Assembly (NCBI GenBank): GCA_019096065.1
Contig: JAGUCH010000002.1
Location: forward strand, 12,474,501-12,538,500
Direction of reading: 5' to 3'
Length of the DNA: 64,000 bases
DNA from: Paracyclopina nana
Lineage: Eukaryota; Arthropoda; Copepoda; Cyclopoida; Cyclopettidae
Of the stretch, positions 33,592-45,022 are shown in pieces. The notes below the pieces were generated by a model. That model did no database searches. It worked only from the letters and a program-made list of their open reading frames with translations, and was not told the origin of the DNA. Each line of letters starts with the position of its first letter. Position 1 is the stretch's first letter. The translations under genes and the position numbers were made by a program.

Positions 33592-36500
33592 TTATCGTTT
33601 TTTCTTCTTGGACTTGCCCTTCTTTTTTGAGGCTGCTCTGGGATTGGGGCTGTTGCCCACAGATGACTCTGAGTTGGAGGTGGTCGAAGTCATCGCAGTA
33701 TTGGATACTGTTGACAGGGAGCATCCAAGATTCAAGCTTTTGGACAAGTTCTCCTTCAACGCTGATGACTCCTCGTCGACTTCAACCTCAAACTTGAGGC
33801 TGGAGGCCATGAGCTCAGAGTCAAACTTGAACACGTCCTCGAGAGCTGCTTTTTCTTCACTGCCCCCATCAGTAGCTTTATCCATGGTTGTCTTGGCCTC
33901 AAACAGTAGCTTGTTGACATCCAAATCATCCGCTTCAAATGACCAGCCCTCGTTGTTCTTCTCCATAAGTTCAGAGGACTCGGAGTCAGCAAATGAGGAT
34001 CCAGAAGAGTTACACTGAGCCTTGGACTTGTTGTTCTTGTTCTTCTTGCCAGACGTCACTGGCTGAAACTCGTGATCATCCTCAGCCTCGCCTCCAGAAA
34101 AGCCAAAGCTCTCGTAAAAATGGGCAGCCTTGTCAATGCTCTTGATGATGTCATCCCCCAAAAGATCATCACTCTTGTCATGCACAGCTCCAGCAGAAGA
34201 CTCGTCATCTTCCTTGATCTTGAACACTTCTTCTTCCTCCTCAACTTCATCTTCATCGTCTTCCAGAGGCTTCTCATTTGACATTTCTTGGAAATGATCG
34301 TCGTCATCTGCATCAATGGTCATTTCCTTGAAATCGTCGTCCTCATCCTTGAACACATTGGGAGGCTCGTTGACAACAGGTTTTTCATCCTCTTCTTCTT
34401 CTGCACCAGTCACAGTGGTCTGAAGGGCCTCAGCCAGTAGCTTTTCGCAGCAATCATTGTCAGCCTTCAAGCATAAAAAAGAGAGGTTAGCTGGATGAAG
34501 GCGAAAACACAGCTGACACTTACCTCCATCAGGTCAGTGACCACTTCGTCCGCGATGTCTTCTGATGCTTCGAATTTAGCTTCGTATTTCTTGTGCTTTT
34601 TCATTGCGGACTTCTGCTGCTTTCGGGCAGCAGCAGCAGTTTTGGCCTCCGGAACTGTCCCGGTTTTTTTGCCGTCTGAAACCACAGCAAACCTGCCGGT
34701 GTAGTCGGTATCGACATCGCAGATGATAAGGCCATCATGACTTTTGATTCGACCCTGGCCTTCCTTGTTGGCCTTGGCCTCCACAGCCACACTAAAGATC
34801 TTCGTATCGGGGATTTGGTGTTCATTGCCATGGTCGTGATGACCATGGTGATGACCTTGGGATGATGAGGCATTCCTGCTCCTGTCTGAAGCATTGGAGC
34901 AAATGGACCTTGCATCATCCGGGGTCAAGCAGAAGAACTCCTCCTCAGAGGATCCATTTTTGGGATTGTTCTTGCTGTTGAAGCTCTTCTTGCTGCTCGC
35001 GCTACTCACGACTTGGCTCTTGAGGAAAGGCTTACCTAAATGATCAACAACATCCTTGATGATTTGTTCCGAGCATCAACCACGTACACAACATTGGCAT
35101 ACTAGCATGCTAAAAAGTGGACTGTTACTCCCCATCATCACTTACCATCAAGAGACTGTTCAGCAAGCACGGTGTCAGACATGGCCTCGGAGATCTCGTT
35201 TTCCACGTCCTGCAGATGATCCTGACCAGAGCTGAGCCTGTCGCGGAATCCTTGATTGGTGAACCTAGGGCTCAGTTCGAAACTGCTCGCAGACCCACAC
35301 TCAATAAGAACCTAAAGAATACAGGCCTGTTAAGTGACTTTGCAAAGATATTGGATTAAAACTGTTACATTATTTTGCTTTGAAGGTATGGGCATGTTGA
35401 CGGGGGTAGATTGCTCCGGCTTGCAAGAGATATCCAAAGCGATGGCAACTTCACTGTAAAATAATAAAATCGGTGTTTTTGAAAAGTCACAATGTAGATG
35501 GCTCAAATGACAAGCCTACCCATCTTTGACAGATCTGAAGGTCTTGAAGCAGAACTGAGGGCCCATCCATAGTCTCCGGTGAGGTCCAACGTGGGTCACA
35601 ATTTCCACCTGACTGAGCCACTTGTCTTCACCCACTCCTCCAGATGGGTGTCTACCAATGGACCGTTCTTCGTTGAACAGCACCGTGTCCATCAATGGAT
35701 TGCCCAGACTCAGGGGAGGCTGCAAGTCGTTCGTGGGCTTTGGGGCAGTCAGGCTCCATTGGCCAAAAGCTTCAACTTGTAGCTTCACAGGTGACGACTC
35801 GCAAATCTTGGACTCCTTCTGCTGTCCAACATCTGGCAGAGCTTCGAGGCTGTACTCCAAAAGAACTCCGTGGTTGGCCATGACAAAGAGGCTGTCAGCC
35901 ATTTTGCTTTTGGGCTTTGCGTGGAAAATATTGCCCGTTTGCTTTGCAGAGGCTCTAGAGGGAGCAAAGGCCACTGCCAGCCGAATCGGCACCAGCTCCT
36001 CGGTGGCCTTCTTCGAGCTGGACGTTGAGGCCGCAGCGTTGGAGGCCAAAGTCACAATGTAAGGCTGTCTAAGTTGAGCCAAAGGCTGCACCAAGGTGGG
36101 AGCAGGAAAGGGAGGAACATAGGGATTGGGATAAGGTATGACCAAAGGGCAGTTTCCGGTCGAGGCAGGGTCCACGTACATTTTTGAAATGACAGGCGAA
36201 GACCCAAGGCTGGGATTGGGACTCGTCCTCCCGGATGTTGAATTGGCGCGATACTCGTCAAATCCAGCAGACCTACAAGAGCCGATAATAATTCACAAGA
36301 AACCTACAATGAAGCTGAATATGCTCACCTGTGAAATCTCGATAGGCGATTCACCACCTTGGTCGAAGTGTGAGTCCTCACGCCAATCGGGCCTCCATAG
36401 GGCGTGATGGGGAAAATATGCGACGTTCCTCTCAACGTTGAAACTGCCACCCATCTCGAGTCAGGACTGAACGATATGTCCTGCACAGATCCAGGGGTTT

Positions 36501-37831
36501 CTCCGCGGTACAAAGAGTACAAATGGTGAACCGTGGAATACGAAGAACCCGAGGGGTGGGCCATGATCTTGTACAAATTGAAGTAATTGCCAGAGTTGTC
36601 AGCAGTCAATAGCAGGGTCCCGTTGTGGTCAAACTGCAAGGCCACGACAGCCTTGTTGTGAGCCACGAAGTGAGCCACAACTCCGGCCATTTTGTCGTTC
36701 AAGTTGACCTCGTCTTGGCCATCATTGGAGCAAACCTGGAGCACGTCCAAAATGGTTACGATCCCCTTCTGGCTCTGTTGGCCTTGATGGTGGCTCTGGC
36801 CTTGCACAGATGGTGGCATGGGTGGGTGGCAAGAGGAGGAGTGAGCAGATTTGGATGCAGATGAAAAGATGTTGCTGTACAACTTGGAAACACCTTGAGC
36901 AAGCTTGCTGCCTACATTAATTCCCCAGGCCGTCACGGATTGCCCTCCATCCACAATCATGCCCCCAAGGGACCTTCACATAAATGTAGGGGTAAATTGC
37001 AGATGAAAGCTTAGAAATGTTGGATAATTTCGCACCTGTGAATGGCCACAAACTGCTGATCAGCGTAGGCCAGCCAACGATCTCCAAGAGCAATTGGATT
37101 GACATGAACTCCAGGACTTGGGTAGCAGGTCGTGACCGTGAACCGAGGTTCAAGGTTGCAAGCATCAAATGCCACCAGCTTTTCCTTGAAGGCCACAATG
37201 ACAACACGTCTGTTGGCCACAATGTGATCAACTTCGCTGTTGAACTTGATGTTGTGGACAATCTCGCCACTTTTCAGGCTGATGAAGCTGGCTGAAGTGA
37301 AGGCAGGTGAGCCATCCACCATGACAACTAGAGGCCTGCAGTGGCCAAAGTTGTCTGGAGAGCCAAAGCAGTTTTCGGGAGATGGTAAAATCCTCAAGGT
37401 CTTCACCTGGCCTTGCCTCCAAGCCAAAACCTCCTGCGCCTCACCAGTCATAGGAATCAGCCAGACTTGCACACCTTGGGTGTAGCCCAACACCAGCATC
37501 AAGGGAGGGAAGTTACCTATAACGGATAAAAAATTTACTCAAGTGGCCAAGTGAAAGAGGGATCGAAGCGAAGGAACTCACCGTTGACCTCGGCAGCCTC
37601 TGGAAACAGTCCGGGGTCATTGATATCAGCTCTCTGAAAGCTGGCCCAAGTGATCTGAATTTTAGAGTCATGGTTGGGCTTGTTCAAGGCTTGCACTTCA
37701 TTGATGAATCCAGCCACTGAATCCAGCAAAGAAGTCTCGGTCACAGGCTGAGGCCGTATGATGGAGCCCTTGGGAGCCTCCGACCTCAGCGAAGAGGTCG
37801 AAGATGACCGACAAGAGTCGGCAGACATCAT
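33592..37831 (-). CDS. Bcas3: BCAS3 / rudhira homologue
   Basis: Eight coding exons join in frame: 37582-37831, 37036-37516, 36329-36973, 35520-36272, 35369-35453, 35146-35311, 34524-35035 and 33592-34464, giving 1,254 residues. BCAS3 family proteins have a WD40-like beta-propeller and a BCAS3 domain and act in cytoskeleton-linked cell migration and, with PHAF1, at phagophores. Recognisable pieces are the N-terminal PQPVTETSLLDSVAGFINEV, the propeller segments MLVLGYTQGVQVWLI and FSPDSRWVAVSTLRGTSHIF, and the IHRSLGG junction. The C-terminal ~290 residues are highly acidic and end in KKKGKSKKKKR; this tail is longer than I recall for vertebrate BCAS3 (about 900 residues). A 5' UTR intron is likely at 37848-37915. 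Start chosen at the first of two adjacent ATGs. Confidence 0.85.
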
Positions 37832-39659
37832 TTTGACTTGTCTCTATCTGGAAGAAATGCAATTTCAGACAATGACGCATTTCACATTCACTAATGCGCA
37901 GTTGTTGTTACTCACTTAATGTTGACCATTTTTTCTCGCCAAATGAGCGTGTCTGCGCACTGACACTGAGCGGAGGGCTTCCAATTGGCGGAAAATTGCC
38001 ACTATGCTGTGATGGTCGAAAATTTCCTCAAGAAAACGACTACAAGGAATTTTTTTGATAGTTCTCAGCTGATCTCTAGTCTCTTTTTGGCTTGACAACA
38101 GTCAGTAATGTGCGAGATAAACTCTACCCTGTCCACATTTATTCATGAAAAACGCCACATAAAAGCGCAACAGCTCCCTTAAGTATCTGGATGCGCTGAC
38201 ATCAAGGGCAAGAAAGAGCTTTGTTCGAGATCGTAGCCTCAAACCCAAAACGTTGGTTTTTGTCAAAACTGTTGGAGCTCGTCTGAAAAAGGGCAAAAAA
38301 GTGAAGATAAGGAAATTATTTGGTGATCATCGATGATATCTTCTAATTTGGCTGAATTGCCTACTGCATCAGATCCAGTACATGTTTTGGCTCATTGATT
38401 TCCTTGCTAGGGAAGTAATCACAAATTGGGACATTAAAGGAATAAAGCACTGTAGTTGTGACTGGCGATATTCAGATTTTTATTAAAGTTCCAATTTTTT
38501 TATTCGTGCGCTGTCTTGCTAATTATTTTGCTTAGGACGTACAATTTTGAAAATCGGGCAAACCTAAGTAAATTACTGACCATGATATTGATAATAAATC
38601 GCTTGTTTTAAATAAAGATGCACATTTTGATCAATTTTTAAGATTCAATTGACTTTTCCTTAAAGCTGAAGTTATATACGATTTTTGGCACTTTTCGTCA
38701 TCTTTTGACTGGCGAGGCCTCAAATCACCTGGTTGTCTGATGTGTCAGGAGGTGGAAACAACTTTGGAAATTTTCCGCTGAGATAACTTTCCATAGTGGC
38801 CTCTAATGACAGTTAACAGCTTCATCACTTCCAATCCGAGGGGGCCCATTTCTACTTCTCTCTAAGCTCATTTTTTCATTTTCTCAAAGGTAAGCGATCG
38901 TGACAATCAGGCAAAAAAAAACAAATGTGAGAGGTAAAAAATCTGCAGGTCTCGCAATGTAAACAACCCATTGATTTTCCGCAAAATGATTTGGTATCTT
39001 TACAAGTAGCAACGACATGCTACGATTTGGCGAGAAAAGTAATTAAAGTTACGTAATGCTTGAGCTGCTGCTACAAACTCCTCCTCAAAAGCATGACAAG
39101 ATTCGGTCAGAGTTCATAGATGAAATTACTGACCACGCAAGTTTTTGAATGCTGCTCTTCAAAACTTCCAACTACTCCTATTCTTAAAGGCTAAAAATGA
39201 CGGCAAAACGGCAAGGATATGGCTCGATCGAGCGCAGCAGTACAGTAAGTAGCGTAAAGCATGTGAGACAAGTGTTCTTGTCGTATCACCTGGCACAATT
39301 CCCTTGTTTCGTAAATGTGTGAATGTCTGCTGATCCCTCTTTATTTTTGGCATGCTTGAAGAAGTATTTAATTTGCAGCCAGTCAATGACAATGGCTGTC
39401 AAGCACCCAAAAAGGTAGTATTTGGTTTCATTCTCCATTCGTAGAATTGGTTTTTGAAAGCTTCTTTTTTGCTTTTAGTAGAATACTCATTCATTTTTTT
39501 GCTGCCTACCAAGTGATAGGTTTGTATTGAATGTCCTAACACCTTTAACTGAGCCTTATATTTCCATGTAAAAATGATGTATTCGTTTTCATGTAGAGAA
39601 CTTGCTACAAACTTCTTCAGAGATCGAATTTCTTTGTTATGTAGGACGGTGCCTCAAAA
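37832..39659. other. Divergent intergenic region (BCAS3-like / amino-acid transporter)
   Basis: About 1.8 kb holding both divergent promoters. The BCAS3-side 5' UTR exon probably begins at 37916 on the minus strand, after a GTGAGT donor. On the transporter side a GTAGTA donor-like site near 39416 may end a non-coding first exon. No open frame with coding character was seen. Confidence 0.5.
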
Positions 39660-41542
39660 ATGGAATCAAATGGAGGGCCGATTGTTGCATCACGAAGAGG
39701 AGAAGCAGAGCCTTTATTAGCTGAATCGGACTTCAATAACAGTGATAGGTAAGTTATCTATGAAGCCGCAAAAATTAATCATTCGTTTAGTGAAAAGAAT
39801 GTCTGGAAATCAGCTCCCAATTTTAAAGCCTACGGCTGAGTACTTAATTTATTGCACATAATTATTATTTGATTTTTTTAAAAGCCTCCAACCTACTTGC
39901 AGTGAAAACCACGAAAATGGAGTGTCAGAAAAGTCAAATGCTTCCGTGTCTGAGGTTCGAGTCCCACTCGGCTCATCATCTGATAGTGAAGTAGAAGAAG
40001 GTCACGATGAGAGAGAAGCTGATGCTCATTCAATTTCGTAAAGGCTGAAAAGTAATCGTAGACGATTTGAAAATCAAATTCACTTCTTTTAACAGGAGCT
40101 GTGATGCAATTATTCACTTGCTGAAAGGCAACATTGGCACAGGAATTTTGGCAATGCCGGATGCCATAAAAAATTCCGGTCTCTTGGTTGGATCCATAGG
40201 ATTGGTGATACTAAGCGTATTCTGTGTATCGTGTATGCACATGTTGGTCAACTGTGCGCAGCACTTGAGCGAAAAGGCCAAAATCAAGTCACTGGATTAT
40301 GCAAGAGTGGCAGAAGTGGCCTTTGCAACCTCCGGACCAAAATTGTCAAAATATGCCGTCCTTTCAAGGTAGGATAAGTTCACATGAGCTGCATGCTAAT
40401 TTTTGTGCCATGCATTTCAGGAAAATCATCAATGTTTTCCTGTGCATAACTCAGTTGGGCTTCTGCTGTGTCTACTTTGTGTTTGTGGCTCAAAACCTCA
40501 AAATGGTGATGGACCACCATTTTGGCTCTCTGGACTACCACGTGTACATGGCAATGATACTTTTACCAATGCTGGCACAGTGCTCAATTCGTAACCTGCG
40601 TTATTTGTCTCCAATTTCCATGTTGGCCAACATTCTGCAGTTCTCGGGGCTGATTTTCACGTTCTACTATCTGCTGCAAGATCTCCCCAAGTCCTGGGAA
40701 CGAAAGGCCTTTGCAACTTGGTACACAGTTCTTTTATTGCATGATTTAGTCAGGATTTATGAAAAATGTCTTTTATAGGGAACAAATGCCTCTGTTCTTC
40801 GGTACTGCCATTTATGCCTTTGAGGGCATTGGAGTCGTTCTGCCCATCGAAAATCAGATGAAAAATAAGCAGGAGCTTCGTGGAACCAATGGGGTGCTCA
40901 ATACAAGCATGGTCATTGTTACGTGTCTCTACATTGCTGTTGCCTTTTTTGGTTACCTCAAGTATGGCGAGGATGTCTTGGGGTCCATCACGCTCAACCT
41001 GCCCGTGGAAGAATGGTACTATTTTGTCGTGATGCCGATTATGTGTCATTGAAAAATTTATTTTTTTAGGTTGGCCCAACTCGTCATCATTGCATTTTCA
41101 TTGGCCATCTTTTTCTCATATGGCTTGCAATTCTACGTACCTGTTCTGATCATTCTGCCTATGGTTCAAGAGAGGACATCACCCGAAAACCATCTCAAAT
41201 GGGAATTTGTAGTGCGTTATGGGCTTGTCATGCTTACATGTGAGGATACTTATATGCCTAGAAAATGTTGATTGAGCTCAATTTGTTAACGTTTTTGCAG
41301 TTGGCCTTGCAGCAGCCATTCCAAAGCTCGACCTCTTCATATCATTGGTTGGTGCTGTCAGCTCATCAACTTTAGCCCTGATGGCTCCTCCTATATTGGA
41401 TACAGTGACATTCTGGCCACAAATGGGCAAGTTAAGGCTGTCCCGTAACATCTTTCTGTTCTTAGTTGGATTTCTCGGATTTGTTACTGGGAGTTTCATC
41501 AGCATCAGGAACATTATAACTTATTTCTCCACTGGCAGATAG
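39660..41542 (+). CDS. Proton-coupled amino-acid transporter, SLC36 (PAT) family
   Basis: Seven exons (39660-39748, 39903-40037, 40096-40368, 40421-40720, 40779-41015, 41070-41239, 41301-41542) join in frame to 481 residues, the normal family length. The first ~75 residues are a hydrophilic cytoplasmic N-terminus; the rest has multiple membrane segments, about eleven expected. The family signature HLLKGNIGTGILAMPDAIKN opens the first membrane helix, and AIYAFEGIGVVLPIENQMK is the conserved mid-protein motif. Such proteins move small amino acids with protons at the plasma membrane or lysosome; Drosophila pathetic is a relative. Introns are 52-154 nt. An AATAAA polyadenylation signal lies at 41607. 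Substrate specificity cannot be read from sequence. Confidence 0.92.
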
Positions 41543-41606
41543 TTTAAATGACAATTAAAAGCAATGATATTTTCTATGATCTAATGTGACTTATATACAC
41601 AATTAT

Positions 41607-41612
41607 AATAAA
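41607..41612 (+). other. Polyadenylation signal of the SLC36-type gene
   Basis: AATAAA lies 65 bp after the stop codon. Only 317 bp separate it from the next start codon, so the downstream aminopeptidase promoter must be very compact. Confidence 0.5.
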
Positions 41613-41928
41613 GCAACATTAAATGCTATTTTATGCTCCAGTTGAATAAAATGAGCTTAAAAGTGTCTCTTATTGACTTAAAATATCTTAATTTTGGTAA
41701 TTAACTTGATTCCGCTAATACATGAACATTCCAGTTCAATGACTGCAAATGTAATGCGTAAAAGATACCTTTACATTCATTGTAGTAGTTGCTGTATGCA
41801 ACTTGCTCACTCTCTTTACTCATTTTGGCATTTTTCTGTACATAATAGAAACTTGCGGCAATTCTCGCGAAATCACAACAGGACACCAAAACATCAATCA
41901 CTCAAGCAAATTTCCACCACTTAACATC

Positions 41929-44897
41929 ATGTCCCCTGCTTCAACAGAGGTCAAGCCAAGCTTGGTCTTCAAGAAGGGGTCCAAGTTGACACCAGACTTA
42001 ACCAGGCTGCCCAATACAATCATCCCTAAAAGATATGAGCTCAAGCTAGATGTTGAGCCAGAACTGAAAAAATACGCTGGGCAAGTAAACATCAGGATTT
42101 TTGTGCAAGAGGAAAATGCGGAACAAACAGTTTGGTTGCACTCGAAAAATCTGGAAATTCTGTCGGCTTCTGTTCAATTCACTCAATTTGCTGTGCCCGT
42201 AGAAGCCACTGAAGTGATTGAAGTACCAGAAAAATCCTGCATTGGCATCTGCTTTCCTCCAACTGTAGATCTGAGAAAAGGCTCAAGAGCATGGCTACAC
42301 ATTGTCTTTAATGGAAAACTATCACAGTCACTGGAAGGGTTCTTTAGCAACCCCTATGTTGACGTGGACGGAAATCAGAGGTATGAAAAAGAAAATATGG
42401 CAAAAATCGACGTGCATATGCTTGCACAATTTCTCAATGACTGATTGACTTGAAACCCATTTAAAAACTTGTTTTTTAACTACTATGAAATAGAATCCTT
42501 GTTTTGTTAGGTTGGGAGCTGCCACCATGTTTGCTGCTACCGAAGCAAGAAGCTGTTTCCCCTGCTTTGATGAGCCCCACTTCAAGGCAATTTTTGCCTT
42601 GGAGGTGACTGTGGATAGTCATCTGATGGTCATCTCCAACATGCCTGTCATGGACAGTGAGTACTTTCCAGCCCGAAAGAAAAGAAAGGACCACTTCGAG
42701 TGGAGCAAAGAAATGTCTACCTATCTAGTCTGCATTGTCATTGGTCAATATGAGTTTGTTCAAACCAAAGCCAACCACAATAGAACAATCGTCAGAGTGT
42801 TCTCACCCCATGGGCAAAGGGAACATGGTAGATTTAGCCTGGAGGTGGCCAAAAAGAGCCTGGAGTTCTTTAATCACTATTTTGGAAAAAGATACCCACT
42901 CCCGAAGTTGGATTTGGTTGCTCTGAATAGGCTGTCAGTTGGAGCTATGGAAAATTGGGGTCTGATCACATGCAGGGAGAACGCTCTGATTGTCAACCCA
43001 CATGATGCCAATCCTTCCACGCTAAGACGAATTGCTACTCTTGTGGCTCATGAGATCAGCCATCAATGGTTTGGTAATCTAGTCACTATGAAGTGGTGGG
43101 ACTTTTTGTACCTCAATGAAGGTTTCGCCACCTTCATGCAGTATTTGTGCATCAATGCAATCTACCCAGAGTTTGAGGTCTTCAACGAGTTCAGTACTGA
43201 AACATTTGTGCCTGCACTTGGCATGGATGCTCTTGAGCACACTCATGCTGTGGAGATGCCTCTTCATGACGCATCTGAGATTTCTCAAGTGTTTGATAAA
43301 ATCACTTACTGTAAAGGTGCTTCAGTGATTTACATGCTTCACCAATACATTGGCCCTGAGAACTTCAAAAGCGGCATCAGGGAGTACATCCAGCATTTCT
43401 CCTACGGCAATGCTGAGACTGATGACCTGTGGCATTTCATGAGCAAGGCTTCTGGCATTGATGTGGCCAACCTCATGAACTCATGGATCAGGGAAATGGG
43501 ATTCCCTGTTGTCAAAGCTACAACGATGAGAACTCCAGATGATGATGATACTGGGAGAGTGACAATAAAGCTCACTCAGCAAAGGTTTTGTGGAGGTGAG
43601 TCACATGGTGCCAAGGCTGGTATGATATGGTCAATTCCTGTTCAGGGCATTTACATGAAGAGCTGCCAAACACTAGAGTCGTTTCAGCTTCTCTTCGATA
43701 AGAGAACAACTACTGTGGAGCTAGAAGGATATGATGTCAATGACTCCAACTGTTGGCTGAAGCTTAATCCTAAACTCACTGGGTTCTACAGGGTGCAGTA
43801 CTGTGAGGATCTCTTCTCAAACTTATTTGCCAATCTGAGTTCTGCCCACTTGACTTCCGTCGACAGAATGGGCCTCTTTGATGACCAAGTAGCCATGGTT
43901 CAAACTGAGACTGGCTCAACTGTGAGACTGCTAAAAATGGCTCAGCACTTTAGTGAATATGAAAGAAGCTACACAGTGTGGAGGGCTGTCATGGGGATAC
44001 TCCATTTGATAAGATCTCTCACTTGGGACTTGGATGATGTGGCCGACAAATTGGATCAGTTTTGTCAAGGCATTTTAAGGCCTTTCCTTGATGAACTAGG
44101 TTTCATTACTTTAGGGAACGAGCCTTCAAATGACAGGTATGCATTTAATTTTTTTAGATGGTTATTTCATTCAAAATTCATTTAGGTTTTGTCGAGCTTC
44201 TCTGTTTGGATATTTGGCAACTTTAGGTGATTCGGAAGTACAAGTGGTTGCCAAAGAATTGTTCAAGCATCATTGTGATGGAAGCCAACCCATTCATGCA
44301 ACTATGAGGGATGCTGTTTTCAAAGCAGTCATGACTTGTGCCAATCGGCAGACAGTTAACCAGATGAAATGTCTTTACAGGAATGCAGAATTAGCTGAGG
44401 AAAAAAATAGAATTCTAAATGCTATGGGCTATTGCCAGAACCATGACATCATAGACACAGGTAGACATTCTTGGGTTATCATGAAGATCAATTTGTGACA
44501 AAAGAAAATATTTGCAGTTCTAGAATTTGCTCTTTCGAGAGAAGTGCCATTGCAAGACTCATTACTGACCATTGTATCAGTGGCCTCCAACAGATATGGA
44601 CACAAACAAGCGTGGAGTTTTTTTACCAACAATATTGACAAAATATCCAAGAGATACTCAGGAGGGCTCTTCCTTATGGCTAGACTCATCAAGGCTGTGA
44701 CAGATAATTTTTCAGATCAGGAATACTTGAGGGAAATCACAGAAACCTTTGCAACCCACAAGGATAAGTTCATTGGTGCTGAGTCTTCCATAGAACAGGC
44801 TTGTGAAAGGGTCAAACTCAATGCAGCATGGAGAGCCAAAGATATTGACAATTTAAGGAGATTCCTTGAATCTGATGAGGCAACACTTCTAGGCTAG
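41929..44897 (+). CDS. Psa: Puromycin-sensitive aminopeptidase (M1 zinc metallopeptidase)
   Basis: Four exons (41929-42380, 42511-44136, 44186-44460, 44518-44897) give 910 residues, close to the family's ~920. It removes N-terminal residues from peptides, mainly in the cytosol. The GAMEN exopeptidase motif is at about residue 295. The zinc site HEISH is at 331-335, with the third ligand Glu 354 eighteen residues on. The catalytic Tyr is near 417 in TYCKGAS. The N-terminal beta domain begins LPNTIIPKRYELKLDVEP, and the C-terminal ERAP1-like helical domain spans roughly residues 565-900. There is no signal peptide or membrane anchor, which fits PSA rather than APN-type enzymes. The open frame extends upstream to another ATG at 41803, but that stretch looks non-coding. 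Confidence 0.93.
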
Positions 44898-45022
44898 CTG
44901 TAGTCTACCAAAAATATGAATTATTATTAACAAAAATTATAATTTGTAATTTGCTCAATGTAAAATTATGCTACACTTATTGCACACTGTTGATACGAAT
45001 GAATTTTCTTGCTGAACTCCTC
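44898..45022. other. Short convergent spacer between two stop codons
   Basis: Only 125 bp separate the aminopeptidase stop from the stop of the opposing gene, so their 3' UTRs probably overlap. The sequence is AT-rich with no other feature. Confidence 0.6.

Noticed and set aside
33608-34018. 136-codon plus-strand frame opposite the BCAS3-like last exon
   Set aside because: It is the antisense of an acidic, Ser-rich coding exon and has no independent support.
41803-41928. Upstream in-frame ATG extending the aminopeptidase by 42 residues
   Set aside because: The added residues have no similarity to M1 enzymes and the stretch resembles leader sequence; the start at 41929 gives a normal N-terminus.
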